64,000 bases of DNA from Marivita sp051251565 (GTDB taxonomy: Bacteria; Pseudomonadota; Alphaproteobacteria; Rhodobacterales; Rhodobacteraceae). Below, piece after piece: positions 1 through 8,701 of this stretch (within the stretch, counting starts at the first letter, position 1; each line of letters begins with the position of its first letter). The notes below the pieces were generated by a model. The model had not been told where the DNA came from and did no database searches. It saw only the letters and a program-made list of their open reading frames with translations. The DNA lies in NCBI RefSeq assembly GCF_051251565.1, contig NZ_JBPOFB010000002.1, positions 62,001-126,000 on the forward strand, read 5' to 3'. A program made the translations under genes and the position numbers.

Positions 1-1595
1 TACGTGCCCATCTTGGCAATCGTGTCGAGCGCGCCGATCTGCGACGACACCCGGTCGAACACCTCCATCAACCCCGGTTCCTTGGGCCGGTTGTGGGATT
101 CAAACGACGCCGCCACCGCTTTCTGGATCTGCTGCGCTGCGTAGAGCTCGTGATCCCCCAAAGGAATATCATGCTTGCGCCCCATCAAGAGCGCGAGGAT
201 GTCGATGTAATCCTCCCGCGTCTGCGGTCCGTCCACAAGAAACCGCGCCCCCGCCCGCTGCCGCAGCGCGTCATCCACGTTCTCTGGAAAGTTCGAGAAC
301 ATCCCGAAGGTGCAGTTTCCCCGCACCACCGTATTGGCCCCGGCAAAGGCCTCCATGAACACCGCCGTAACCTCCTGCTGTCCCGCGCTGGACTGCCGGT
401 CGCCGCGCCGCCCCGCGATCTGGTCGATGTCGTCAATCGTGCCGAACCCGATCACCGACGGGTCGAGCACATTGTTGACAAACGCCTTGGCGTTCTGCCC
501 CGACTTGCCCTGATAGCTGTCAATATTGTCGATGCCGAAGTTCTGATACCGAAACGTGTAACCCGCGTTCTGGCAATACTCGTGGATCATCCCCGCCATC
601 ATCTGGATCAGCGTCGTCTTCCCCGTCCCCGGCGCACCGTCGCCCATGAAGGTGAAGATGAAGCCCCCCAGTTCTGCAAACGGGTTCAGCCGCCGTTCAA
701 AGTCATACGCCATCAACATCTTCGCCAGCCGCATCGCCTGGTACTTGGCGATATGGTTGCCCACCACCTGGTGTGGCTTCTTGAACTGCATGGTGAGGGT
801 GGTGCTTTTGGCCTTGGTCGCAGGCGTGAACCCCCGGATCGTCAGATCATCCGCCTCCACCCGCCAATTGGCGCTGGTGAACGCCCCCGTCCGCGCCCCG
901 TTCTGCCCGCGCAAAGCGATCCGCTCCATCAGCTGTTCGGCAAAGGCCAGCACCGTCGCCACCAAACGCGGCTCGTTGCTGGCATGCAGGGCAAGCTTCT
1001 GATCCAACTCCCAAAGCGCGCCGTGCAGGGCAAGCTGCGCATTGTCGGTCAGAACCTCCTGCACCTCACCCACATCGACGGTCACTTCGCTCGCCTGCGC
1101 CGCCAGCAAAAACGCCGTCGCATTGGCAAACACATACCCCACCGCCAACGCCTCACCCTCCAAGAGCGCCGAAAACTCCGCCTTCCGATCCGCGCCCAAA
1201 GACCCTTGCAGATTCGTCCGCTTAAGATCCGCCAACCCGGTGGCATCCGAAAACGCCTTCCCCATCGCCAGAGCAATCCCAAGCGCTCGCCGCAACCCGT
1301 GCATCACCGCCGCCTGCGCGGGCGAGGTCAACGGATCCTCCCCATCCGCCCCCGCAATCCGGTCGAGCAAATGCACCCCTTCAGGCCGCGCCGTCGACCG
1401 CGTCACCAATCCCGGTGTTGTCGACCGAAACCGCCGCCGCGTGCCGATGCCAGAGGATCGCGTCTGCGTCGCAGGTTCCGCCGCAGACGCCACCCGGGGC
1501 GTATGATCAAACCCCTCCAGCATCGTATTGGCCGCCGGATAATGCTTGCGGATTGCGTCCTCGCGCAATTCCATCAGGTCGGATGTCACGCTCAT
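1..1595 (-). CDS. AAA-family ATPase, uncharacterised operon member (C-terminus outside window)
   Basis: The reading frame is open from the ATG at 1595 to the window edge, giving 531 visible residues with the C-terminus missing. A GAGGAG ribosome site lies just upstream. Residues 1-95 are polar and probably disordered, and 96-310 are helical without a domain I recognise. A P-loop GDGAPGTGKTT follows at 318-328. The Walker B-like segment FGTIDDID at 384-391 has Asp-Asp where Asp-Glu is usual. RQRAGARF near 445-452 could hold the arginine finger. It is the third gene of a minus-strand set, 76 bp behind the 371-aa gene. The AAA assignment is firm. Its job is unknown; the coiled-coil partner suggests a remodelling ATPase acting on that partner, which is inference. 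Confidence 0.85.
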   Translation of the reverse strand, partial: MSVTSDLMELREDAIRKHYPAANTMLEGFDHTPRVASAAEPATQTRSSGIGTRRRFRSTTPGLVTRSTARPEGVHLLDRIAGADGEDPLTSPAQAAVMHGLRRALGIALAMGKAFSDATGLADLKRTNLQGSLGADRKAEFSALLEGEALAVGYVFANATAFLLAAQASEVTVDVGEVQEVLTDNAQLALHGALWELDQKLALHASNEPRLVATVLAFAEQLMERIALRGQNGARTGAFTSANWRVEADDLTIRGFTPATKAKSTTLTMQFKKPHQVVGNHIAKYQAMRLAKMLMAYDFERRLNPFAELGGFIFTFMGDGAPGTGKTTLIQMMAGMIHEYCQNAGYTFRYQNFGIDNIDSYQGKSGQNAKAFVNNVLDPSVIGFGTIDDIDQIAGRRGDRQSSAGQQEVTAVFMEAFAGANTVVRGNCTFGMFSNFPENVDDALRQRAGARFLVDGPQTREDYIDILALLMGRKHDIPLGDHELYAAQQIQKAVAASFESHNRPKEPGLMEVFDRVSSQIGALDTIAKMGT

Positions 1596-1671
1596 CTCAC
1601 CACGCTCCTCAACTTCATCTTGCCAAATAAACTCCTGCCGGAGGCTCCCGCACGAAACGCAAGCGCAGCAA

Positions 1672-2787
1672 TCAATAACTCAAGACCCGCCCCGTTTCGC
1701 TCACCACAAACTTGCGCACCTGTGCGAATCCCGGCGGGCTCAACTCCGAAAGCGCTTGAAATGGCCGTTCGGGCAGAATTACCATCCGCTCGGTCGCCGT
1801 TGTCCCCGTTTCGGCCCCGCGCCCGGCGAACGGATCAAGCGCAAACACCTCGCGTTCAACGCGTGAAAACCAGCCGGATTTCTCTTCCCGCACACGTTCG
1901 CTTTCCAAATCTTCCAATGTCCACGCAAGCGCCCAGTCCTGCCCCTCCGGTGCGCGCGCCTGTTCCAGTACCTCGCGGATCGGGCCGCTTTGTTGCGTGA
2001 ACGAATGAGAATACATCGGGCCAATATGGAACCGTCGCAGGCGTTTGGGGTGTAAATGATCAAAGGTCTCGTCAAAGCCTTGCGCAATTGTGAGCAGCTT
2101 CAGACCACCCAGCGATTGCGCCATCAGATGCGCCTGAACCTCGGGCCACCGCCGGTCGTCCTTGGGCAAAGCATCGCGCCCGCTGTCCTCGACCTCCATC
2201 AGGTATACGGTCGGTAAGTTCACCTGACTGTCATACACCGCCCAGTGCAGCAGATAGCGCCGCCGCTCCTCGCCCGAGAGCCACAAGCATTGCGGATCGT
2301 TGCGCGCCCAAAAGAGCTTGCCACGCGCCAGCTCCTCGTAATAGAGCCGCTGACTTAGCGTGAATTGCAGCCGCGTCGGGATCGCTTGGTCGCCGATAAT
2401 CTCGGTCACCATCTGGTCTTTGAGCGCCTCTACCGACGGCATTGACCGCAAATGCTGCCCCGCCTGCGCGGCGTCATTGGCCATCACCAGCAACTCCGTC
2501 ACCGTCGGAAACCCGCTCTCCTGCACATCCATCGTGAGCGACCCGAAAAACTGGCCGGTGTCGCGCCCCACCAGCAGGTACTTCATCGACAACGCCCGGA
2601 ACGTCAGGTTGAGCGCGATCACGTAACGGGTCAGCACCTCGACCTCTGACTTGGTCAGCCGCTTTTCGACATGCAGCATAGCAGCCACGCGTCCGAGATG
2701 GCCGAGGATCTTGTCGAACTTCGTGAAATACCGGCGGCTGGCGAGCGTGTCAGGAATGCCGCGATGGTCGTTGGCGGTGTTTGTCAT
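1672..2787 (-). CDS. Conserved-looking 371-aa protein of unknown function, operon with AAA ATPase
   Basis: No family was recognised. The 371-aa product has no signal peptide or obvious membrane segment. It begins with a helical region (about 20-150) containing FDKILGHLGRVAAM and a Lys/Glu-rich heptad stretch, followed by mixed alpha/beta sequence. Its ATG overlaps the stop codon of the upstream coiled-coil gene in an ATGA arrangement at 2784-2787, so the two are translationally coupled. The AAA ATPase gene follows after 76 bp. The coupling argues that the protein works stoichiometrically with the coiled-coil protein. It may be an adaptor in a cytoplasmic complex, but nothing in the sequence proves that. 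Confidence 0.75.
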   Translation of the reverse strand: MTNTANDHRGIPDTLASRRYFTKFDKILGHLGRVAAMLHVEKRLTKSEVEVLTRYVIALNLTFRALSMKYLLVGRDTGQFFGSLTMDVQESGFPTVTELLVMANDAAQAGQHLRSMPSVEALKDQMVTEIIGDQAIPTRLQFTLSQRLYYEELARGKLFWARNDPQCLWLSGEERRRYLLHWAVYDSQVNLPTVYLMEVEDSGRDALPKDDRRWPEVQAHLMAQSLGGLKLLTIAQGFDETFDHLHPKRLRRFHIGPMYSHSFTQQSGPIREVLEQARAPEGQDWALAWTLEDLESERVREEKSGWFSRVEREVFALDPFAGRGAETGTTATERMVILPERPFQALSELSPPGFAQVRKFVVSETGRVLSY

Positions 2788-3860
2788 GCCCCATACAGGT
2801 TCTTGTCGTGCTTCTCGACAATAGCTTGGAACCGGCGGGCAAAGCGTTCGTCCGCCTTGGCCTTGGCTTCCAGCACTTCGCGGGCAAAGACCATGTGGTC
2901 CTCGTGGCTTTCCAGCATGTCCGCCATCCTCTGGTTGGTCGCCGCACCGATCCCCGCCATCGCCGATTGCGCTTCCTGGTCGGTCTGCACGCCGATCTCG
3001 TTGATCCGGTGCGCCACGTCCTGCTGTTGCGCGGTCTTCAACGACTTGGACAAGGCATCATAGAGAACCACACGCTGTTTCGTGTCCGTCTGCAACTTGT
3101 TGATCAACACCATTTGCGTCGCCGCCTGGTTCTGGAGGCTGTCGATCCAGGTCTTGCCCTTTTCGATATACCGCTCCAGCGTTTGCGACTTGGCGAGCTT
3201 GACCTGCTCGTCCTGCACCAGCGCATTGTAGCCAGTGTTCAACTCTGCAAGTTCGGTTTCCAGCTTGGTGCGTTTGGCAGCGTCCTGTTCGACACTGATT
3301 TTGTTTTCGAGTTCGATGATTTTGGGATCCATCGCCAGTATCTCGGCCCGCGCCGATTCAAGCTCACCCACTGTTGCCTCGCGCTCATCCAACGTCTCGG
3401 ACAGGTTCACCTCGACCTTGTCTTTCTGCTCGTTCAGCAAGTTCAACTGGCCCTGAAGCAACGTGACAATCACGTCGGACTTGGCGATCAGGTCCTGCAA
3501 CTTGTCATCAATCGAGGCGGTCTTCATGCGCTCTTGGCGCATCGATTCGGATTTGCCCTTGGCGAAAATGCCGACAAAGCTTTCCCAACCGGTCTTGGAC
3601 CGCATCTCGTCAAAATCCTTGGAGAAGGCGGCCGTCACATCGTCAAGCCCCATAATCAGCTCGGCAATATTGGCATTCATCACATCGGTATGCGCGTGCA
3701 CGTCTTCAAGCGAGGCGTTCTCGATGTCGAAGGTGATGTCGTCGCCGGTCTTCATCTTGGTGCGCGCGGTTTCGATCCGGGTGGTCAGTTCTGCGATCTT
3801 TGCCTGCGCTTCGGCCACCTGCGTCTGGCTTTCCCGGACCTGCGTGTCAAAATCTGCCAT
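2784..3860 (-). CDS. Coiled-coil protein, first gene of uncharacterised ATPase operon
   Basis: The 358-aa product is almost entirely helical, rich in Glu, Lys, Ala and Gln. Heptad-like coiled coils span roughly residues 1-45 and 120-300. It has no signal peptide and no membrane segment. A start six codons further upstream is possible, but the ATG at 3860 has GGAGG eight bases ahead of it and is preferred. The layout of long helices broken by short loops recalls TelA-type toxic-anion-resistance proteins, but the characteristic TelA motifs were not found, so that name is not used. It opens the operon and is coupled to the 371-aa gene by an ATGA overlap. A scaffold or substrate role for the AAA ATPase is inference. 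Confidence 0.75.
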   Translation of the reverse strand: MADFDTQVRESQTQVAEAQAKIAELTTRIETARTKMKTGDDITFDIENASLEDVHAHTDVMNANIAELIMGLDDVTAAFSKDFDEMRSKTGWESFVGIFAKGKSESMRQERMKTASIDDKLQDLIAKSDVIVTLLQGQLNLLNEQKDKVEVNLSETLDEREATVGELESARAEILAMDPKIIELENKISVEQDAAKRTKLETELAELNTGYNALVQDEQVKLAKSQTLERYIEKGKTWIDSLQNQAATQMVLINKLQTDTKQRVVLYDALSKSLKTAQQQDVAHRINEIGVQTDQEAQSAMAGIGAATNQRMADMLESHEDHMVFAREVLEAKAKADERFARRFQAIVEKHDKNLYGA

Positions 3861-4040
3861 TTCAAATCCTCCAATCAATCTGCCCGCTTTACAAATGTGG
3901 GGCGTGTCGTCCGATATGAACCCGGCTCAGATGAAACTTTCGCAAAAGCCCAGTTGAAAGGAAAGCCAAGATCGCGCTTAAAGATGTGCAGGGCGATGTG
4001 CACCGCCTCCATACGAACAAATTTAACCGGAGATATTGAT

Positions 4041-4604
4041 ATGAAACGAATTGCTTCCTTCGTCCTTGCCGCATGCGTTGCCCTACCGGTGATGGCCACG
4101 GCTGACGAAATTTCCGACACGCTGCAATCAGCGCTCGACGCCTATTCTGCTGGCGACGTGGCCTATGCGCTCGAAGAATTGGATTTCGCGCGGCAGAAAA
4201 TGATGGCGCTCCGCGCTGATGCCTTCCAGCAATTCCTGCCAGAGGCCCCCGAAGGCTGGACCCGCGTGGTCGATAGCGACATGCAGGCGGGCCTTGCCAT
4301 GATGGGCGGCGGCATGGGTGCCAGCGCCAGCTATAACGCACCGGACAATGCGCAATCCTATTCGATCAACATGATGGCCGACAACGCGATGGTGGCGACT
4401 ATGGGCGGTATGGTCGCCAACGCCGCTGCAATGGGCATGAAGGTAGAGCGGATCGGTCGGCAGCGCATTGCCCTCAGCGATGGTCAGGCGATGGCACTGG
4501 TCAACAACCGCATCCTCATCACCATCGAAGGCAGGGACGAAGCGGTGCTGATGCAAGCGATGGAGCGGATCGACTTTGATGCGTTGGCGAATTTCGGCAA
4601 TTGA
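4041..4604 (+). CDS. Exported protein of unknown function
   Basis: The 187-aa product starts with a typical Sec signal peptide: Met-Lys-Arg, a hydrophobic core, and Ala-x-Ala cleavage near residue 22. The mature protein has a helical region (25-60) and then a Met/Gly-rich stretch around residues 85-100 (MMGGGMG). Its last 60 residues look like alternating strands. It is probably periplasmic. I do not recognise the family. The ATG at 4041 follows GGAG with normal spacing; a longer open frame upstream is antisense to the coiled-coil gene and is not real. It is divergent from the ATPase operon and ends at a strong hairpin terminator. Confidence 0.7.
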   Translation: MKRIASFVLAACVALPVMATADEISDTLQSALDAYSAGDVAYALEELDFARQKMMALRADAFQQFLPEAPEGWTRVVDSDMQAGLAMMGGGMGASASYNAPDNAQSYSINMMADNAMVATMGGMVANAAAMGMKVERIGRQRIALSDGQAMALVNNRILITIEGRDEAVLMQAMERIDFDALANFGN

Positions 4605-4630
4605 TCGAATTTGACCAATTGGTAAAAAAT

Positions 4631-4660
4631 CGAAAGGCGTCGAACCTGCGACGCCTTTCG
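4631..4660. terminator. Hairpin terminator after exported protein gene
   Basis: A perfect 12-bp stem (4631-4642 with 4649-4660) has a six-base loop. A-rich sequence precedes it and TCGTCTTT follows. It lies 26 bp after a plus-strand stop codon and before the next plus-strand gene, so it fits a factor-independent terminator. Confidence 0.8.
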
Positions 4661-4730
4661 TCGTCTTTGGGCTTGCCGTGACGCGTGTCCTCCCGCATCC
4701 CTTGCGCAACCAAGCTTGGGAGCCTCCTTC

Positions 4731-5072
4731 ATGTCTGATCTGTTCCTGCGTGCCTTGCCCTCGTTCGACCCCGAGGAAGATGCCCCGCCACCTGACCGTG
4801 TGATCTCAGGATTGCCAAGGTTTCGAACGTGGAACGTTGAGGACAGGGATGGGCTCTATTGCGGCATTTGGGAATCGACGCCGGGTCATTGGCGTATTTC
4901 CTACGATGAATGGGAATTCTGCCACATCTTGTCTGGTCATTCGATCATCACCGATGCGGATGGGAGGCAGCATGTGCTGAAAGCGGGGAACAGCTTTATC
5001 CTGCGTCCCGGATTTCAGGGCTCATGGAATGTCATTGAAACCACCCGAAAAGAATACGTGATCCGCACGTAA
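4731..5072 (+). CDS. Small cupin-domain protein (DUF861/EutQ-like)
   Basis: The 113-aa product is a single cupin barrel. The segment around residues 45-105 carries the WEFCHILSG strand, then a Gly-rich turn and the LKAGNSFILRPGFQGSW strand, typical of the Cupin_3 group. The ATG at 4731 is preceded by GGGAG; a TTG five codons earlier is less likely. The amidinotransferase gene follows 24 bp later on the same strand, so the two probably form an operon. Such cupins often bind a small metabolite or metal; the ligand here is unknown. Confidence 0.75.
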   Translation: MSDLFLRALPSFDPEEDAPPPDRVISGLPRFRTWNVEDRDGLYCGIWESTPGHWRISYDEWEFCHILSGHSIITDADGRQHVLKAGNSFILRPGFQGSWNVIETTRKEYVIRT

Positions 5073-5096
5073 ACCCTAGCTGTAAGGAATATCTGA

Positions 5097-6218
5097 ATGA
5101 GCTGGTCACCGGACAAGACGCAAGTCAAAAGCTGGAACGAATGGGACAGGCTGCGCCACGTGATCGTGGGCCGCGCAGACGACTGCCACATCCCGCCAGA
5201 GGAACCGGCGCTGGATGCCAAGGTGCCCGAAGACAGCGACATGCGCGGCCAGTGGGGGCGTCGCCCGCAAGAGACCATCGACCGCGCGAACGAGCTGCTG
5301 GACAATTTCGCAGGAATGCTGGCCAAACGCGGCATCCGCGTGGACCGTCCGACACCGACTGATTTCAGCCTGCCGGTCACGACGCCTGACTTCCACACCG
5401 ACAGCCAGTTCGGCTGCATGCCACCGCGTGATGTGTTGCTGACAGTGGGTCACGAGATCCTTGAGGCAACGATGTCCTATCGCTGCCGCTGGTTCGAATA
5501 CCTCTGCTACCGTCCTCTGATGCAGCAATATTTTGACGAAGATCAGAACTTCCGGCACGAAACCGCGCCGAAGCCGCGCCTGACAAATGCGGATTATCAC
5601 GCGGATTACCTGTCGGAGAAGATCGGCATCGAGAAGCGCCTGAAATGGACGGCGGACAAGCACTTTGTCACCACCGAGGAAGAACCGCTTTTTGATGCGG
5701 CTGACGTGTTGCGCTTTGGCAAAGACCTGATCGTGCAGCACGGGTTTACGACCAACCTCAAAGGCATTGAATGGCTGCGCCGTCATTATCCAGATCATCG
5801 CGTGCGCGCCGTCAATTTCCCCGGCGATCCATACCCGATCCACATTGATGCGACCTTCACTCCGCTGCGCCCCGGTCTGATCCTGAACAACCCGAACCGC
5901 CGCCTCCCCGACGAACAGCGCGCGTATTTCCAAAAGAACGATTGGGAAATCGTCGATGCTGCCCAGCCTGCGCATAACGCACCGCCGCCGCTGTGCTATT
6001 CCTCGACATGGCTGTCGATGAACGTACTGGTGCTTGATCCCAAGACGGTCTGTGTCGAGGCGTCAGAGGTCTACCAGATGGAGCAGATGGACAAGCTGGG
6101 CATGGAAGTCATCCCGGTCGAGCTGCGCGACGCCTACGCATTTGGCGGCGGGCTGCATTGCTGCACGGCGGATGTCTACCGCGATGGCGACTGCGAGGAT
6201 TACTTCCCGGTTCAGTGA
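5097..6218 (+). CDS. L-arginine:glycine amidinotransferase-like enzyme
   Basis: The 373-aa product aligns by eye over its whole length with the arginine:glycine amidinotransferase family, which moves the amidino group of arginine to an amine acceptor. The family's catalytic elements are visible: FDAADVLRFG with the Asp pair at 200/203, IHIDATF with the general-base His at 249, and GGGLHCC with the nucleophilic Cys at 355. WLSMNVLVLD (305-314) is also a family signature. The acceptor cannot be read from sequence; glycine would give guanidinoacetate. It follows a cupin gene on the same strand and ends 49 bp from the convergent SnoaL-like gene at the edge of the methylamine locus. The family is sure, the substrate is not. 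Confidence 0.88.
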   Translation: MSWSPDKTQVKSWNEWDRLRHVIVGRADDCHIPPEEPALDAKVPEDSDMRGQWGRRPQETIDRANELLDNFAGMLAKRGIRVDRPTPTDFSLPVTTPDFHTDSQFGCMPPRDVLLTVGHEILEATMSYRCRWFEYLCYRPLMQQYFDEDQNFRHETAPKPRLTNADYHADYLSEKIGIEKRLKWTADKHFVTTEEEPLFDAADVLRFGKDLIVQHGFTTNLKGIEWLRRHYPDHRVRAVNFPGDPYPIHIDATFTPLRPGLILNNPNRRLPDEQRAYFQKNDWEIVDAAQPAHNAPPPLCYSSTWLSMNVLVLDPKTVCVEASEVYQMEQMDKLGMEVIPVELRDAYAFGGGLHCCTADVYRDGDCEDYFPVQ

Positions 6219-6267
6219 TGGCGGAAGCGATGTCGAAAACGCTTGTGTAGGCACTTCGAAGAGCCTT

Positions 6268-7266
6268 CTACCCGCCCTCAATCCCGGTTGTCCTTTCCAA
6301 CAAATCCACTCCCTGCTGCGCCCAGAGGTGCAGCAGGTCGATGAAGATCCAATTCTCGGCTAGTTTGTCACCGTCGCGGCGGTAAAAGTCGATCACCCGG
6401 AATTCAACGTGTTTGCCCGTTGCGGGCATCCCCATGAACCCGCCGGTGAATTCGGCGGTGAAGTTGGGCCAGCCAAAGAACCCGCCGAAATGCCCTTCGG
6501 CCATGCGACACAGGTGGCCGGTTTTTGACCGATTGGTAAAACTCGCGCGGAATGGCGCCGAATGCTGCTCGGCATAGCGCGGGATCGTGTAGGTCGCGCC
6601 AATACCCGCAGGCCCCCACCAGATCATATCCTCGTGCCAGGTGCGACGCAGTTCCTCGACCAGAGGCAGGCCAAGGTTCCAGTCCCCAAGATCGCCCACC
6701 ATCGCGTTGATCGCGTGCAGGGTCGCGGCCCCCTCGGCCTCGGGCGCATCGGCGTAGAGCAAACCGTCATGGGTCACCGGCCCCGGCTGCACCAGATGCG
6801 CGCCGGTCTGGGGGCCGAACGGGTTCTGTCCGGCCTGCATCATCAGGTGGGGCAGGTCGAAATACATCACTTCTTCGGTGATCTTGCCGCCCTCGATCTT
6901 GTGGAACGTGCCAAAGCGCAACATTCCAATCTTGCGGGTTGGTCGGACGCCCCAAAGCGGCGCATCGAACAGGCCCATCAGATGCCCCATAGACGCCACC
7001 CAGACCGCGCCATCGTCGGCCATGTGGTTGCGCCCGGCAAAGAACAGGTCCGTGCGCCGTTGCAGCGATGTCAGCGCGGTTTTGACCGGATGCCAGAACT
7101 GCGTGGCCACCGCCGCGGGACCGGTCAACAGACCCACGGGATGATAGCCGCGCCAGATCAGGTCAGGGTGACAGTAGCGGTCGAGAACCTGCGCCGTATC
7201 CTCGGCAGAGGAGAGAGCCGCGTAATAGTCTTGGACAAGCTGTTTTTCGCTCTGGAAATCGGGCAT
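6268..7266 (-). CDS. Tandem SnoaL-like (NTF2-fold) protein
   Basis: The 332-aa product contains two SnoaL/NTF2-like halves. The first is at about 8-150, with LIWRGYHP and a strand-rich end at KIEGGKITEEVMYFD. The second is at about 185-320, with MIWWGPAGIG and a matching end at DGDKLAENWIFID. Each half ends in the typical segment that closes the cone-shaped barrel. Members act as ester cyclases, hydrolases or simple ligand binders, and no catalytic set can be named here. It lies 72 bp after gmaS on the same strand and may be the last gene of that operon. The link to methylamine metabolism rests only on position. Confidence 0.75.
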   Translation of the reverse strand: MPDFQSEKQLVQDYYAALSSAEDTAQVLDRYCHPDLIWRGYHPVGLLTGPAAVATQFWHPVKTALTSLQRRTDLFFAGRNHMADDGAVWVASMGHLMGLFDAPLWGVRPTRKIGMLRFGTFHKIEGGKITEEVMYFDLPHLMMQAGQNPFGPQTGAHLVQPGPVTHDGLLYADAPEAEGAATLHAINAMVGDLGDWNLGLPLVEELRRTWHEDMIWWGPAGIGATYTIPRYAEQHSAPFRASFTNRSKTGHLCRMAEGHFGGFFGWPNFTAEFTGGFMGMPATGKHVEFRVIDFYRRDGDKLAENWIFIDLLHLWAQQGVDLLERTTGIEGG

Positions 7267-7338
7267 GGGACACTCTTTTGCAATCGTATGCAGTCGGCCT
7301 TCACAATGCCCGATTTCCCGGTGCCGACAAGCTGAAAG

Positions 7339-8667
7339 TCAGATGTCCAGCGTGTTGTCCTTTTCCCATTGGGTGAAGTGCGACACGTAGGAATTCCACT
7401 CTTGGGTCTTGAGGTTCAGGAACGCGGCAGAGAACTCTTCGCCCATCGCGGCCTTCAACGCCTTGTCCTTGTCATAGGCGCGCAGGGCGTCCAGCATGTT
7501 CAGCGGCAGCTGCGGCGCGCCTCGGACTTTGTGACCTTCAGCATACATATCAATGTCATAGCGCTTGCCCGGATCGGCCTTGGACCGGATGCCAGACAGA
7601 CCCGCCGCGATAATCACCGCCTGCAACAGGTACGGGTTCGCCGCCCCGTCGGCCAAGCGCAGTTCGAACCGCCCCGGTCCGGGGACACGCACCATGTGGG
7701 TGCGGTTGTTGCCGGTCCATGTGACGGTGTTGGGCGCCCAGGTTGCCCCCGACATTGTGCGCGGCGCGTTGATGCGCTTGTAGCTGTTCACCGTCGGGTT
7801 GGTGATCGCGGCGAGGGCGCTGGCGTGTTTCATAATCCCGCCAAGGAAATGCTTGCCGCGTTCGGACAGGCCGACCTCTCCGGTCTGGCCTTCACCGTCG
7901 CCTGCAAAAACGTTGGTCTTGGCGTCTGATCCCGGCGCGTCCCAGACCGACACATGCGCGTGACAGCCATTGCCGGTCAGGCCCTCAACCGGCTTGGGCA
8001 TAAAGGTTGCGCGGAAGCCATGTTTTTCAGCGACGGATTTCGTCATGAACTTGAAGAACGAATGCTTGTCGGCGGTGCGCAGGGCATCGTCGAACTCCCA
8101 ATTCATCTCGAACTGGCCATTCGCATCCTCGTGGTCGTTCTGGTACGGGCCCCAGCCCATCTCAAGCATGTAATCGCAAATCTCGCGCACCACATCATAG
8201 CGGCGCATCACCGCTTGCTGGTCGTAGCAGGGTTTTTCTGCCGTATCGAACGGATCGCTGATCTGGTCGCCTTCGGGCGTGAGCAGGAAGAACTCGGCCT
8301 CTACCCCCGTCTTGACGTGCAGACCTTCGCTTGCTGCCTCGTCAATCAAGCGGCGCAACACGTTGCGCGGGGCCTGGGCGACGTCTTCGCCTTCCATCAC
8401 GCAGTTGGCAGCGACCCACGCGACCTCGGGTTTCCAAGGCAGTTGGATGACCGAGGAGGGGTCAGGCACGGCGAGCATATCGGGGTGGGCAGGCGTCATG
8501 TCGAGCCATGTGGCAAAGCCCGCAAACCCGGCGCCATCTTCCTGCATCTCCGCGATAGCCTGCGCCGGGACCAGCTTGGCGCGTTGGCCGCCAAAGAGGT
8601 CGGTAAACGAAATCATGAAATACTTGACGCCGTTGTCCTTGGCGAATGTGGCGAGATCAATAGTCAT
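7339..8667 (-). CDS. gmaS: Gamma-glutamylmethylamide synthetase (glutamine synthetase family)
   Basis: The 442-aa product is a glutamine-synthetase-fold ligase. It shows the GNGCHAHVS-type segment (about 231-239), the ATP-site region NSYKRINAPRTMSGATWAPN (about 300-320) and the FELRLADGAANPY segment (about 350-362). In this clade the enzyme joins monomethylamine to glutamate using ATP, the first step of the N-methylglutamate pathway. The assignment over the similar glnT rests on context: mgsC, mgsB and mgsA sit directly upstream and mgdABCD lie in the same locus. A hairpin terminator separates it from mgsC, which may lower its readthrough or point to its own promoter. Weak GGGGA ribosome site. 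Confidence 0.85.
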   Translation of the reverse strand: MTIDLATFAKDNGVKYFMISFTDLFGGQRAKLVPAQAIAEMQEDGAGFAGFATWLDMTPAHPDMLAVPDPSSVIQLPWKPEVAWVAANCVMEGEDVAQAPRNVLRRLIDEAASEGLHVKTGVEAEFFLLTPEGDQISDPFDTAEKPCYDQQAVMRRYDVVREICDYMLEMGWGPYQNDHEDANGQFEMNWEFDDALRTADKHSFFKFMTKSVAEKHGFRATFMPKPVEGLTGNGCHAHVSVWDAPGSDAKTNVFAGDGEGQTGEVGLSERGKHFLGGIMKHASALAAITNPTVNSYKRINAPRTMSGATWAPNTVTWTGNNRTHMVRVPGPGRFELRLADGAANPYLLQAVIIAAGLSGIRSKADPGKRYDIDMYAEGHKVRGAPQLPLNMLDALRAYDKDKALKAAMGEEFSAAFLNLKTQEWNSYVSHFTQWEKDNTLDI

Positions 8668-8701
8668 GCGGTCCGGTCCCCGTTATCTGTTATGAATTGA
8701 A

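Noticed and set aside
93..2000. Long open plus-strand frame
   Set aside because: It is antisense to the AAA ATPase and 371-aa genes, is very Arg/Pro-rich with no domain, and lacks a ribosome site. The minus-strand frame has a clear P-loop and ribosome site.
2784..3860. TelA toxic-anion-resistance protein
   Set aside because: The helical layout is similar, but conserved TelA motifs were not found and no other tellurite gene is in the operon.
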